DNA from: Roseimaritima multifibrata
GTDB lineage: Bacteria > Planctomycetota > Planctomycetia > Pirellulales > Pirellulaceae
Direction of reading: 5' to 3'
Assembly (NCBI RefSeq): GCF_007741495.1
Contig: NZ_CP036262.1
Coordinates: forward strand, 5,394,001-5,458,000
Length of the DNA stretch: 64,000 bases
The first letter of the stretch is position 1; every line of letters begins with the position of its first letter. The position numbers and the translations under genes are program-made. Positions 37,234 to 45,372 of the stretch are shown piece after piece. The notes under the pieces are model-generated. The model was not told where the DNA came from, searched no databases, and saw only the letters and a list, made by a program, of their open reading frames with translations.

Positions 37234-39243
37234 ATGGAAACGCCCCGATCTGCCTCTTTTCACTCCCTTCTGCTTAAATCGACTATGCCTTTTCTCAAGT
37301 ATTGCTGCCTGGTCCTGCTGCTAACGCTGGTCTCTGCGGCTTCCAGCGAAGCGGAAATGACATCCCGAGAAAAACTATCGGTGATGCGAATCGCGACCGC
37401 CGTGAAGGAAGCAGGGGCTAGCTACCAAGCTGGCGAATACGAAACCTGTGGCGAAAAGATCACCGCCGCAGTGACCCTGATCGAAAAGGCGATGGAAACG
37501 GCCGACCAAGAGGTCTACGAAGCCTTACTGCCGCAATTCTCGAGGATTTCCCGAGCCTCCGCGTTGTTGGAACTAGAGGGGATTCGCGTCGCTTTCAAAC
37601 GGCCAGAAGCCCCTTCGATGAAACCGAAGGACAAACCTGCCGCTCCCAGCACTCCCACGCCAAAACCTCCGACGCCCCCCAAACCGGCCGAGGGCGAAGT
37701 TAGTTTCGCGAACGATGTCGCCCCGATCTTGGTCCAACAATGTGGACGTTGCCACATCAATGGTTCGAAGGGAAATTTCACGCTGACCTCGTTTGCCGCA
37801 CTGATGAAGGGGCCGCCCGAAGGGGTGGTTGTGTTTGCAGGCGATGTCGTGGGAAGCCGTTTGATTGAGGTAATCGAAACCGGCGACATGCCTCGAGGCA
37901 ACAAAATGCCTCCTAAACAGCTGGAAACGCTAAAAGAATGGGTTCTGGCAGGCGCCAAGTTCGATGGCCCGGCGCCCGAGGCCCCACTGATGGCTTACGC
38001 CGGCAAAGCCGATCCAGCCGCAGCGGCACCCATGACCCCGAAACTGGAAACCAAACGGAGCACTGGCAGTGAAACGGTCAGTTTCGCCAACGATGTCGCC
38101 CCTCTACTGGTTGCCAACTGCAACGGGTGTCATTTGGATGCGATGCAAACCCGTGGCGGATTGCGGCTGGATACCTTCGCGCAATTGCTTCGCGGCGGAG
38201 ACAGCGGATCGATCGTTACCCCGGGCAACGGCGCCAGCAGCCTGCTTGTCCAGAAACTACGCGGTGAGGTCGGAGACATCATGCCCGCGGGCGGACGTCC
38301 AAAACTGTCCGATGAATCGATTCAACTGATCAGCACCTGGATCGATGAAGGGGCCACGCTGGACGGGCTGAACGAAGACCAACCGATTCGCACGATGGCA
38401 AACTTGGCCTGGGCTAAAAATGCGACCCATGAAGAACTGATGCAGCGTCGCCAGGAGCTAGCTCAAAAAGCGTGGAACCTAGGGGCGACCCCGGCCGCAC
38501 GTCAGAATACCAATGACTTCTCCTCCCCCAATTTCTACGTCCTGGGAAGCGGATCGAAAGAAACGATGGAAGAGATCGCCAAAAGTGCGGAAGCGACTTT
38601 AAAAAGCGTGAAAACCGTCGTGGATGCAACCGATGCCGGCCCCATGTACAAGGGCAAGGCAACGATTTTCGTTCTTCCCAAACGGTACGAGTATGCTGAA
38701 TTTGCGAAGATGGTTGAACGCCGATCGATCCCTTCCACGTGGACCGAACACTGGCAATACAACATCATCGATGCCTACGTCCCCATGGTCGTCAATCCTG
38801 ACGAGGATCCCGAAACCCTTTCCGCACGTCTGATCGCTCCACTGACCAGCCTGGCGGTCGCCTCCCAAGGGGGTGATGTCCCGCGATGGCTGGCCGAAGG
38901 AATCGGTCGAGCCAACGCAGCCAAGCTAGGAGGCCGCGACAACCCGCAAGCGGACAAGTGGCGAGAAGAGCTTCCCGAGGCGCTTGCGGTGATCGAAAAA
39001 CCGGACGATTTTCTCAAAGGGCGACTCACCCCCGAAAGAACCGACCTGGTCGCCTTTGGACTGGGAAATCAAATGCTAGAACGTAACGGACGACGTCAGT
39101 TCGACCAACTGATCCGAGCTCTGAAAGAAGGAAAGCCGTTCGCGGCAGCCTTCACGGGCGCGTTTGGGGGCCCTCCCCAAGCCTACGTCGACGCCTGGCT
39201 AAGAATGCAAGCCAATTCGCCTCAACGACGCGGCCGCTATTAA
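37234..39243 (+). CDS. Two-haem planctomycete cytochrome c protein with degenerate metallopeptidase-like C-terminus
   Basis: 669 aa. The ATG at 37234 has AAAGGAAAACC before it; the signal peptide is CCLVLLLTLVSAASSEAE. A helical region (~45-120) and Pro-rich linker (~125-150) lead to two planctomycete-type cytochrome c domains: VSFANDVAPILVQQCGRCHING (~155-250) and VSFANDVAPLLVANCNGCHLDA (~285-385), each with a CxxCH haem site and a later Met (MPRGNKMPP; IMPAGGRP). The C-terminal ~240 residues (TIFVLPKRYEYAEFAKMVERR ... GGDVPRWLAEGIGRANAAK) resemble DUF1570/gluzincin peptidases but lack HExxH. Predicted periplasmic electron carrier or structural haem protein. Confidence 0.87.
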   Translation: METPRSASFHSLLLKSTMPFLKYCCLVLLLTLVSAASSEAEMTSREKLSVMRIATAVKEAGASYQAGEYETCGEKITAAVTLIEKAMETADQEVYEALLPQFSRISRASALLELEGIRVAFKRPEAPSMKPKDKPAAPSTPTPKPPTPPKPAEGEVSFANDVAPILVQQCGRCHINGSKGNFTLTSFAALMKGPPEGVVVFAGDVVGSRLIEVIETGDMPRGNKMPPKQLETLKEWVLAGAKFDGPAPEAPLMAYAGKADPAAAAPMTPKLETKRSTGSETVSFANDVAPLLVANCNGCHLDAMQTRGGLRLDTFAQLLRGGDSGSIVTPGNGASSLLVQKLRGEVGDIMPAGGRPKLSDESIQLISTWIDEGATLDGLNEDQPIRTMANLAWAKNATHEELMQRRQELAQKAWNLGATPAARQNTNDFSSPNFYVLGSGSKETMEEIAKSAEATLKSVKTVVDATDAGPMYKGKATIFVLPKRYEYAEFAKMVERRSIPSTWTEHWQYNIIDAYVPMVVNPDEDPETLSARLIAPLTSLAVASQGGDVPRWLAEGIGRANAAKLGGRDNPQADKWREELPEALAVIEKPDDFLKGRLTPERTDLVAFGLGNQMLERNGRRQFDQLIRALKEGKPFAAAFTGAFGGPPQAYVDAWLRMQANSPQRRGRY

Positions 39244-39834
39244 TCAGGACGTTCGTAATCGAATGCCGACGGAGAGATCCCCAACGGAACAGTTTGCGGC
39301 GGCTCTTCCAAGGCAGCTGGATTTAGACGCACCCCAGGACACCTAAGCAGCATGCGATGCCGCGGCAATTTCATGCTTGCGTTTTGGTGGCGCACTCACT
39401 TCACCCTCCTTTTAACGAGGGCTGAGCAATTTTGACGAGGGCTGAGCCGGCTACGACGGGCATGCCCGGCCACGAAATTGGCGCGCGGGTGACTGAAATT
39501 GCAAAAGTTAAATTGCAAGATGGCGGTCCCTACTGACGATGTTGCACCTTGCAATCCTCGTTTTTCCATTGGCGGCCTCTCATGCGGTGGGCGAAATCTC
39601 GTACGGAAATCTCGTGCCACGCAACGCAATCAAGAGAAGCCTTTGCGTCAAGCCAGCCTCGGTCTCTCGCCCCCTCCAAAACATTGAATCGCGGTCGATT
39701 ACGTTAGATAACGAACCGTCGATCCAATGCCAAACTTGATATGAAGCGGGCTTGTTCCAAGAGAGAGGGAAGCCAGATTCTTTTCGCTTATTCGTTCGCC
39801 CCTTCGAGCGAGCGTGAAGTTCGGTTTCCGAATC
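39244..39834. other. Intergenic stretch between convergent genes
   Basis: About 590 bp between converging genes. A 14-bp direct repeat GACGAGGGCTGAGC occurs around 39415 (first base A instead of G) and 39434. Only short frames without ribosome sites; no gene, RNA or terminator recognised. Confidence 0.45.
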
Positions 39835-40584
39835 CTACAGTTCGCGGAAGCGGATATCTTTGAATTCGACCCACATTGGTTTGCCAGCGTGCAACTGGAG
39901 GGCCAACTTGCCGTCCAGCAATGCCAGTTCGGGGCTGTCGGTGAAATCCATCGTCAGGCGGCCATTCATGAAGTGTTGCAGGTGACGCCCTTTGGCGATG
40001 ATCACCACTTCATTCCAGCCGTCCAAGTTAAACAGTTCTTTAAAGCCTTCCTCGTCGATCAATGGAGTCTTGTCGACTTGCTTTCCGTCCGCAGTGACAA
40101 CGGCTTTTTCGCCCACTAGGCAGACACGTCCGCGGCCCAAACCTTCGCCATAGATGAACCCCGAAACGTTTGGCAACTTGTTTTCGTTGCGAATTTCATG
40201 CTGGTAGCCACGCATCACCCACGGGTTCGGTGGGTTTCCTTCGGTGATGTGCTCCGAACGGTACTGAATTCCAGAGTTATTCGTTGCGTTACAGCGATAG
40301 CTCAATCGAAGTTCAAAATCCTTCGTCGAACCATCCTGCCAGATCAGGAACGTATTGCGATTCGCTTTGTTCTCTTCGGTCGTTTCTCCGCGAATGACTC
40401 CGTCGCGAACCGACCATAGACGCGGGTCGCCGTCCCAACCACTCAGGTCCTTGCCGTTAAACAAAGATTTCATATTTTCGGATTCTGCCGGGGCTTTTTG
40501 GACAGCATCTTCAGCGGTTGCCAGCCCGGCAACGGCACACGCAAGGGCACAGGAAAACAAGAAACGTTGAGCATTCAAAAGCAT
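39835..40584 (-). CDS. DUF1080 (3-keto-disaccharide hydrolase-like) secreted protein
   Basis: 249 aa from MLLNAQRFLFSCALACAVAGLATAEDA, a signal peptide with GGAG six nucleotides upstream of the ATG. The body is the concanavalin-like DUF1080 fold: SLFNGKDLSGWDGDPRLWSVRDGVIRGETTEENKANRNTFLIW, DFELRLSYRCNATNNSGIQYRSE, GYQHEIRNENKLPNVSGFIYGEGLGRG, WNEVVIIAKGRHLQHFMNGRLTMDFTD and ending KPMWVEFKDIRFREL. Family members include 3-keto-glucoside hydrolases; planctomycetes have many copies. The substrate is unknown; a sugar or glycoside in the periplasm is the family-based inference. Confidence 0.93.
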   Translation of the reverse strand: MLLNAQRFLFSCALACAVAGLATAEDAVQKAPAESENMKSLFNGKDLSGWDGDPRLWSVRDGVIRGETTEENKANRNTFLIWQDGSTKDFELRLSYRCNATNNSGIQYRSEHITEGNPPNPWVMRGYQHEIRNENKLPNVSGFIYGEGLGRGRVCLVGEKAVVTADGKQVDKTPLIDEEGFKELFNLDGWNEVVIIAKGRHLQHFMNGRLTMDFTDSPELALLDGKLALQLHAGKPMWVEFKDIRFREL

Positions 40585-40702
40585 GGATATCTCCAGGTGA
40601 AACGGCTTCATAAAAACGTCACTCCGGTGGCTATCTGAGGTGACAAGGCAAACCGGGCGCAGTAACCACTGGATTATGATCTAACGCGCATCACAACTCA
40701 AA

Positions 40703-41128
40703 CCCTGCCGTCCCAGGAAACCCCGATTTGCTGCCCGAGCGAAAGACAGGCGATTTGGCGGGAGGGCAAAACCGATAGTGAGCTCCCCGCTAAGCCATGT
40801 AGGCCGGATCGAGGAGCAATAGCGACGAAGCTCCGGCGAGCAAGAAGCCGGAAACAATGCGCCGGAGCGGCATCGCTATCGCTCTTTGATCCGGCCTACT
40901 TTCTACTTTCTAAAACCCTGCCGTCCCAGGAAACCCCGATTTGCTGCCCGAGCGAAAGACAGGCGATTTGGCGGGAGGGCAAAACCGATAGTGATATTCC
41001 CACTAAGCCATGTAGGCCGGATCGAGGAGCCATAGCGACGAAGCTCCGGCGAGCAAGAAGCCGGAAACAATGCGCCGGAAACAATAAGCCGGAGCGGCAT
41101 CGCTATCGCTCTTTGATCCGGCCTACTT
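40703..41128 (+). repeat. Tandem pair of a 213-bp hairpin-bearing repeat
   Basis: Two head-to-tail copies (starting CCCTGCCGTCCCAGGAAACC at 40703 and 40916). In each, 39-nt imperfect arms pair: 40799-40837 with 40861-40899, and 41012-41050 with 41088-41126, running from GTAGGCCGGATC to GCTCCGGC and back from GCCGGAGC to GATCCGGCCTAC. Copy 2 carries a short internal duplication (CGGAAACAAT). The right arm core GGCATCGCTATCGCTCTTTG is shared with the 189-bp repeats near 17.5-18.4 kb. Confidence 0.92.
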
Positions 41129-41151
41129 TCAAGCCGACGGCGATACCCAAG

Positions 41152-41793
41152 CTACGAAACTTTGGGAGCGGCCGGAACACGCATTTCAATGGTGGTTCCT
41201 TTGCCGACAGCCGATTCAATCTGCAGCTGACCGCCCACATCTTCCGCTCGAGCCTGCAAACTTCGCAGCCCAAAACGGCTCTGATTTTTCTCTGCGGACG
41301 TGTCAAAACCACACCCATCATCTTCGATGGTCAATAGGACGCCGCCGGGATCCTGCTTTGCGGTCACCAAAATTCGCTTGGCTTTCGCGTGCCGGATCGC
41401 GTTGCGGATCGCTTCTTGAGAAACCCGATAGAGGGCCAAAGCCAAATCCTTCTGCAGGTTGCCCGCGGCCGGCATCTGGTCAAAATCGAAATCGATGACG
41501 ACCTGATGAGGCGGCAAGCCCTGTCGCACATAGTGCTGCAAAGCAGCTGTCCAACCAATTTCAGCCAATTCAGGCGGATGGCTTTCGACAATCAAGCGGC
41601 GTCCTTCCGAGGACGCCTGCGAAACGTGCTCTAGAATGGCTCGCAGTTCATCTCGCACCCCCTCCGATTCGTCTCTAGCGATCAGGCTTTCCAGACGCAT
41701 CCGAGCGGCAAACAGAAAGGGGAGCAGCGCATCGTGGAGCTCGTGCGAAAACCGCTGTTCCTGTTGCTCCAACAGCGGGATCAACCGAACCAA
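41152..41793 (-). CDS. Short NarL-type histidine kinase without input domain
   Basis: 213 aa. EQRFSHELHDALLPFLFAARMRLES is the HisKA_3 dimerisation box with the phospho-acceptor His in HELHDAL; the ATPase part has LALYRVSQEAIRNAIRHAKAKRI (N box), LTIEDDGCGFD (G1) and RFGLRSLQARAEDVGGQLQIESAVGKGTTIEMRVP (G2). There is no membrane or sensor domain and no response regulator beside it. It overlaps the STAS gene by 13 bp, with its start inside that gene's 3' end, implying translational coupling, so the STAS protein is its likely partner. Confidence 0.88.
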   Translation of the reverse strand: MVRLIPLLEQQEQRFSHELHDALLPFLFAARMRLESLIARDESEGVRDELRAILEHVSQASSEGRRLIVESHPPELAEIGWTAALQHYVRQGLPPHQVVIDFDFDQMPAAGNLQKDLALALYRVSQEAIRNAIRHAKAKRILVTAKQDPGGVLLTIEDDGCGFDTSAEKNQSRFGLRSLQARAEDVGGQLQIESAVGKGTTIEMRVPAAPKVS

Positions 41794-42146
41794 CCTTTTT
41801 TGCCAAATCCAGCAATCGCTTTTTCTTCCGTCTCGGCAATGTCGAACAAGCGGTTCAGACGAGTGATTTTGAAGACTTCCATGACATTTGGCGAAACGTC
41901 ACAGAACTTCAAAGCAATTTCTTTGGACTTGCAGGTTTTGTTCAGCATGACCAATTTCGTGATCATCGCTGAAGACATGAAAGAGACCCCGCGGAAATTC
42001 AACAGCAAACGTTTGTGCGTCGCCTGAGGAACCGCTTCCTGAAGCTCTAACCCAACCTGTTCAATCCGTTGGCTGTCGAGGATTTTTCCGTCCGTAAAAT
42101 AGACGACAAGGACCTCGTCCTTGGACTCAATGGTGATTGCCGACAT
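41781..42146 (-). CDS. STAS-domain protein (anti-sigma-factor antagonist type)
   Basis: 121 aa from MSAITIESKDEVLVVYFTDGKILD. The STAS fold pattern is clear: QRIEQVGLELQEAV, RLLLNFRGVSFMSSAMITKLVMLNKTCKSKEIALKFCDVSPNVMEVFKITRLNRLFDIAETEEKAI. FMSSAMI holds the position of the regulatory phospho-serine (usually DSSGL). An in-frame ATG at 42182 would add 12 residues. In partner-switching systems such proteins are controlled by a serine kinase; here the coupled kinase is histidine-type, which is unusual. Confidence 0.9.
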   Translation of the reverse strand: MSAITIESKDEVLVVYFTDGKILDSQRIEQVGLELQEAVPQATHKRLLLNFRGVSFMSSAMITKLVMLNKTCKSKEIALKFCDVSPNVMEVFKITRLNRLFDIAETEEKAIAGFGKKGWFG

Positions 42147-42272
42147 GCGGGTCGTCTCTTCGAAAGTTACGAACCAAACCAAAGGGGTTTGGTTTCAGGA
42201 AGAATCTACAATCCCCCTAAGATAGCAACCGACGACCGGTCAAGCAATTCAATCACGCCCTTTCGATCCGGT

Positions 42273-42890
42273 TTAGAAATCCAAATCGTTCAAATCAGCG
42301 ACCAAGCGGTCCAGATCGGTATCCGAGGTGTTCTGCTGGCCTGAATCCCCCGTCAGTTCTTTCTTAACGGAAGGCTGCGAAGCGGGGGCGGGCGGGGCAG
42401 GGGAGTCCTGGCGAGTGGCGGCAGCCGGCGGCGTTTCGGAAGTCGGCACGGACGCTTTTTTTACGGTTCCTGGAAACTGAATCGGAACCGCGACCACCTG
42501 AGCCCCCTGATGAAGCTGCACCAGAGCCTGCTCAAGGATTTCACTGTCGCTGAAATCGCTCCAACGGAAGCAGTAGATTCTCCGTCCTTCCCCGGCCGAC
42601 GCTTCCTGATCATACGGGTGCGCCGCCCGTCGTCCGCCGATTCCCATCGCCTGCAATTCATCGATGGCATCGTCGGCTGAGTGGTGCGAAACCAAAACGA
42701 AATCGCGTTCTTGAGACTCAAAGACCAACCGATCCGTCCCGGAAAGGCTGCCTGAATCGAGTGGGCCAACCAAGCTGACATCAATTCCCGGAGCGGTGAT
42801 CAACCGCATGACGGCATCCGCTTCCAAAGACTGACGTGCGGTCGATCCGCCCGACGATTGAGCAAGGACAACAGGTAAGCGAACGGCCAT
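42273..42890 (-). CDS. Hypothetical protein, 205 aa
   Basis: No family recognised. Residues ~1-130 look folded, with alternating hydrophobic segments (LPVVLAQSSGGSTARQSLEADAVMRLI; GIDVSLVGPLD; DFVLVSHHSADDAIDELQAMGI; RIYCFRWSDFSDSEILEQALVQLHQGAQVVAVPIQFPG). Residues ~135-180 are a Pro/Ala/Thr/Ser linker and the last ~15 form an acidic helix (DTDLDRLVADLNDLDF). No signal peptide, so cytoplasmic. The C-terminal acidic peptide could be a docking tail. Lies about 125 bp upstream of the STAS gene on the same strand. Confidence 0.7.
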   Translation of the reverse strand: MAVRLPVVLAQSSGGSTARQSLEADAVMRLITAPGIDVSLVGPLDSGSLSGTDRLVFESQERDFVLVSHHSADDAIDELQAMGIGGRRAAHPYDQEASAGEGRRIYCFRWSDFSDSEILEQALVQLHQGAQVVAVPIQFPGTVKKASVPTSETPPAAATRQDSPAPPAPASQPSVKKELTGDSGQQNTSDTDLDRLVADLNDLDF

Positions 42891-43015
42891 AAAACCAAAG
42901 CAACAAGTTACGAGGGGAACGATCTGGCGGGCGGAATCTAGAAGCTAAAAAACGAAAGAGTTCACCCAGCCGGTTCAGCGGATCCAACAGCCCTACGAGG
43001 CGACGAATCTTTTAT

Positions 43016-43078
43016 TGTCGCCTTTCGCTTCGCGAAAGTTGTGCTTGCGGACGTTCTTTCGCGGAACGAAAGGCGACA
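43016..43078 (+). repeat. Hairpin element with 23-nt arms
   Basis: Arms 43016-43038 and 43056-43078 run from TGTCGCCTTTCG to GCGAAAG and back from CTTTCGCG to CGAAAGGCGACA. They differ from perfect complementarity at two sites, both G-U compatible in RNA, around a 17-nt loop. It lies between the HlyD-like gene's end and the 205-aa gene's start, both on the minus strand. A degenerate relative is near 34729-34798. No T tract follows. Confidence 0.85.
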
Positions 43079-43195
43079 CTTTTCACAGCCTCAATCAGAC
43101 GCTTTCAGAAACGAGCAATTCAACCGTTTTTAATTGTAACGAAGCCTCTCCTAGGCACGTACCCCTTCGCCACAGTGCCTACAGAGCGACCGATT

Positions 43196-44071
43196 CTACT
43201 CCTCCGACAATTCGAATTCCAACACGCCCGACTGGCCTGGGCGAAGGGTCTTTCCCTCGGTATCGATATCGACCCAGATCAGACAGTCACGATTCACCGG
43301 GTTCAGTTCAGGACTAACAAAAGAGACCTTTCCTTCCACCGCCTGCACGTCATCCCCTGTTTGAATCCGGAAGATCGCGGGGGCTCCAACGTTCAAATGC
43401 TCCAAATTCTCTTCGGGTACAAAACCGACCACACGTAACCGAGCGGCATCGACAACCCGGACCACGGGCGTCCCCGCTTCGACCCATTCGCCGACCTGCA
43501 CCAACACCTCGGCGACCTGACCTTGCCGCGGCGACCGAACGGTGCGTCGTTCCAATTCCATCTCGGCAACTTTCAGTTCCTGAGCTCGTAACGACTCCGT
43601 CAATCGATCGATATTCAATTGATGCTCCGCTTGTTCGACCGATAGAACGGCTTGCTCCACTTCTAGTCGCATTTGCTCTAACTCCGATTCACTGACGGAA
43701 TTTGCGACGCGCTGAACGGCTCCGACTCCGCGATCCAATTGGTTCTGAGACACACTGACGGACTTTTGAGCGAAGCGAAGATCGACATGATTCTGGCCTT
43801 CGGCTTGAGCTATTCGCCAGCGTTGAACCGCCTCGCCAAGCTTCACGTCATGCAACTGGCGGTCCAGAATGACCAGAGGCTCTCCCTGATCGACCACTTG
43901 GTTCGGCACTGCGATGACCTCCGTAACGACTCCCGAATCGAGACTGGAGACCGCGACATCGTGAATAAAGATTACCTGGGCGTTGGGGACGGATAGCGGT
44001 TCGGCTGCCAACAGCAGCCCACTCCAGCCGGTCACCGCCAGAAAACCGAAAACCGCAAAAGCAAATCGCAT
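43196..44071 (-). CDS. HlyD/RND-type periplasmic adaptor protein
   Basis: 291 aa from MRFAFAVFGFLAVTGWSGLLLAAEP, a signal peptide; the frame is open to 44140. Barrel-sandwich halves SSLDSGVVTEVIAVPNQVVDQGEPLVILDRQLHD and RRTVRSPRQGQVAEVLVQVGEWVEAGTPVVRVVD flank a long coiled-coil hairpin (KLGEAVQRWRIAQAEGQNH to ELKVAEMELE). The last third (LRVVGFVPEENLEHLNVGAPAIFRI ... CLIWVDIDTEGKTLRPGQSGVLEFEL) is the beta-barrel domain. It would bridge an inner membrane pump and an outer membrane duct, but neither is adjacent; the TolC-type protein at 12.6 kb is a possible partner only by type. Confidence 0.88.
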   Translation of the reverse strand: MRFAFAVFGFLAVTGWSGLLLAAEPLSVPNAQVIFIHDVAVSSLDSGVVTEVIAVPNQVVDQGEPLVILDRQLHDVKLGEAVQRWRIAQAEGQNHVDLRFAQKSVSVSQNQLDRGVGAVQRVANSVSESELEQMRLEVEQAVLSVEQAEHQLNIDRLTESLRAQELKVAEMELERRTVRSPRQGQVAEVLVQVGEWVEAGTPVVRVVDAARLRVVGFVPEENLEHLNVGAPAIFRIQTGDDVQAVEGKVSFVSPELNPVNRDCLIWVDIDTEGKTLRPGQSGVLEFELSEE

Positions 44072-44270
44072 GGCCTGTAGCACCCGCTGGAACAACAAAA
44101 GAGAAGAAAGAGAGAATCGGCAACCTCGCAAAAACGGCACCTAGCCATCGTCACTAAGTGGCTGCTTTGCAAGGGTTTAGGAATCCAAACCAACGATTCC
44201 AAATAGCCCCACGCCATCCGCGGCGTCTCTCCCCCGGCGCCGTCCTAGCTTAGCCCGAATTGCTTGCCGT

Positions 44271-44900
44271 TCAAATTTTGATCCGCTCGTAGTCATCGTA
44301 AAGAGCGAACCAAGTATCCCGCAGGTTGGGCCGATGCTGCTGCCAGCGAACCTCGAACAAGGCCAACAGTTCGGCTCGCTCCGCCGGATGCTTGCAGAGC
44401 AGTTGTTCCGTAAGCCGACGCGCCAGCGAGTGCTCGACCTGCCCGGCCCACAATTCAGGCAGCCCGCAGACGCGTTGATGTGAAGTCACCAACAACCCAG
44501 CGCCACGCCAGCGAACGAATCCGACCAACGCCCAGCGAACCGGCACGGGCAGTTGCTCAAACCCATCGATCACCAGCAAAGAACCAGGGGCGGTTTGAAA
44601 CGCTGCCGCGATCGACGGGGGGGATTCCCCAGCGTGCAGGGACCAGGAATCGATCGGCGAAAAGCGATCGTGCAGGCCTGCCACCAATTCTTTCAGCAGA
44701 GTCGATTTGCCGCTGCCATGGGGCCCCACAATTGCGGCTTGAGGAGATCGCTGTTGGCAGAATTTTTGCAGCAAATCAGAAGAATCCGGTCGTTCAGCCG
44801 CCGCATAAAAGGGGAGGGCACCGGGTCGAATAAAGCAGGTCGAAAAAGGATTGCTGTCGAATATTGGCTTCCGTGCTCCGCCCGTGCTAGAAATCGCCAC
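44271..44900 (-). CDS. Small P-loop ATPase of the arrestin-like operon
   Basis: 209 aa. Walker A AAIVGPHGSGKSTLLKEL (~54-71) and Walker B SLLVIDGFEQLP (~112-123). The N-terminal motif IFDSNPFSTCFIRPGALPFY recalls a planctomycete ATPase group that begins NPFSTRFxRPGALPF; I recognise the pattern but know no function. The sequence RWALVGFVRWRGAGLLVTSHQRV follows the Walker B strand, as in AAA-like or STAND NTPases. Cytoplasmic, no membrane segment. Its start overlaps the upstream arrestin-like gene by 14 bp, implying coupled translation. Last gene of the operon. Confidence 0.82.
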   Translation of the reverse strand: MAISSTGGARKPIFDSNPFSTCFIRPGALPFYAAAERPDSSDLLQKFCQQRSPQAAIVGPHGSGKSTLLKELVAGLHDRFSPIDSWSLHAGESPPSIAAAFQTAPGSLLVIDGFEQLPVPVRWALVGFVRWRGAGLLVTSHQRVCGLPELWAGQVEHSLARRLTEQLLCKHPAERAELLALFEVRWQQHRPNLRDTWFALYDDYERIKI

Positions 44901-45372
44901 AGGGAGGCGCCACTAACTGAAACGGATGCTGAGCCACCACTTCGCTGCCGCTGGCCGCAAAAATCCGCAACCGTACGCACCAGCGAATCCGAAGCAACTG
45001 CCCTTCGTAGCTGAGAGGGCTGTAGGGAAGCTTTGTCGAAAGAACCTGTTCGGAGCACAAATCCATCTGAGCCACATCTTGATGGGCATAGCGACGGAAA
45101 TAATGAACCTTAAAATCCTCGTCCCCTTTTCCTTCGGTATACCACATCACCGAAATTTCAATTTCTTCGATCGGATCCGAGGTAGACACTTCCGCCGCCG
45201 CGGCAGACCCCTTCCAACGAGGGGGATGAATGCGCCAACGACACTCCAAGGTATCTCCCCCCACATATTGGTGGTCGTCCTTACATAGCGTCAGATTCAC
45301 CGCGGGTTCCGTTTCGGAGGGTGTGCGGCTGGTTGAACGACGACGGGAAAACTTTGGCAGAACGATGGCCAC
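44887..45372 (-). CDS. Arrestin-like soluble protein, 161 aa
   Basis: After a basic N-terminus (PKFSRRRSTSR) come beta-strand-like segments: VNLTLCKDDHQYVGGDTLECRWRI, PIEEIEISVMWYTEGKGDEDFKVHYFRR, STKLPYSPLSYEGQLLRIRWCVRLRIF and GSEVVAQHPFQLV. The order (an edge strand, the 'LPxxPLSYxGxxLxIxW-VRL' strand and a final hydrophobic strand) is that of the arrestin/Spo0M beta-sandwich. Eukaryotic arrestin-like proteins use this fold as adaptor; bacterial relatives include Spo0M. Overlaps the upstream gene by 76 bp and the downstream ATPase by 14 bp. The fold assignment is by eye. Confidence 0.7.
   Translation of the reverse strand: MAIVLPKFSRRRSTSRTPSETEPAVNLTLCKDDHQYVGGDTLECRWRIHPPRWKGSAAAAEVSTSDPIEEIEISVMWYTEGKGDEDFKVHYFRRYAHQDVAQMDLCSEQVLSTKLPYSPLSYEGQLLRIRWCVRLRIFAASGSEVVAQHPFQLVAPPCGDF

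Noticed and set aside
39499-39739. Two overlapping plus-strand frames
   Set aside because: Different frames over the same bases, no ribosome site, no family resemblance.
40896-41100. Two minus-strand frames of about 62-65 aa
   Set aside because: They fall within the tandem 213-bp repeat, overlap each other in different frames and have no family resemblance.
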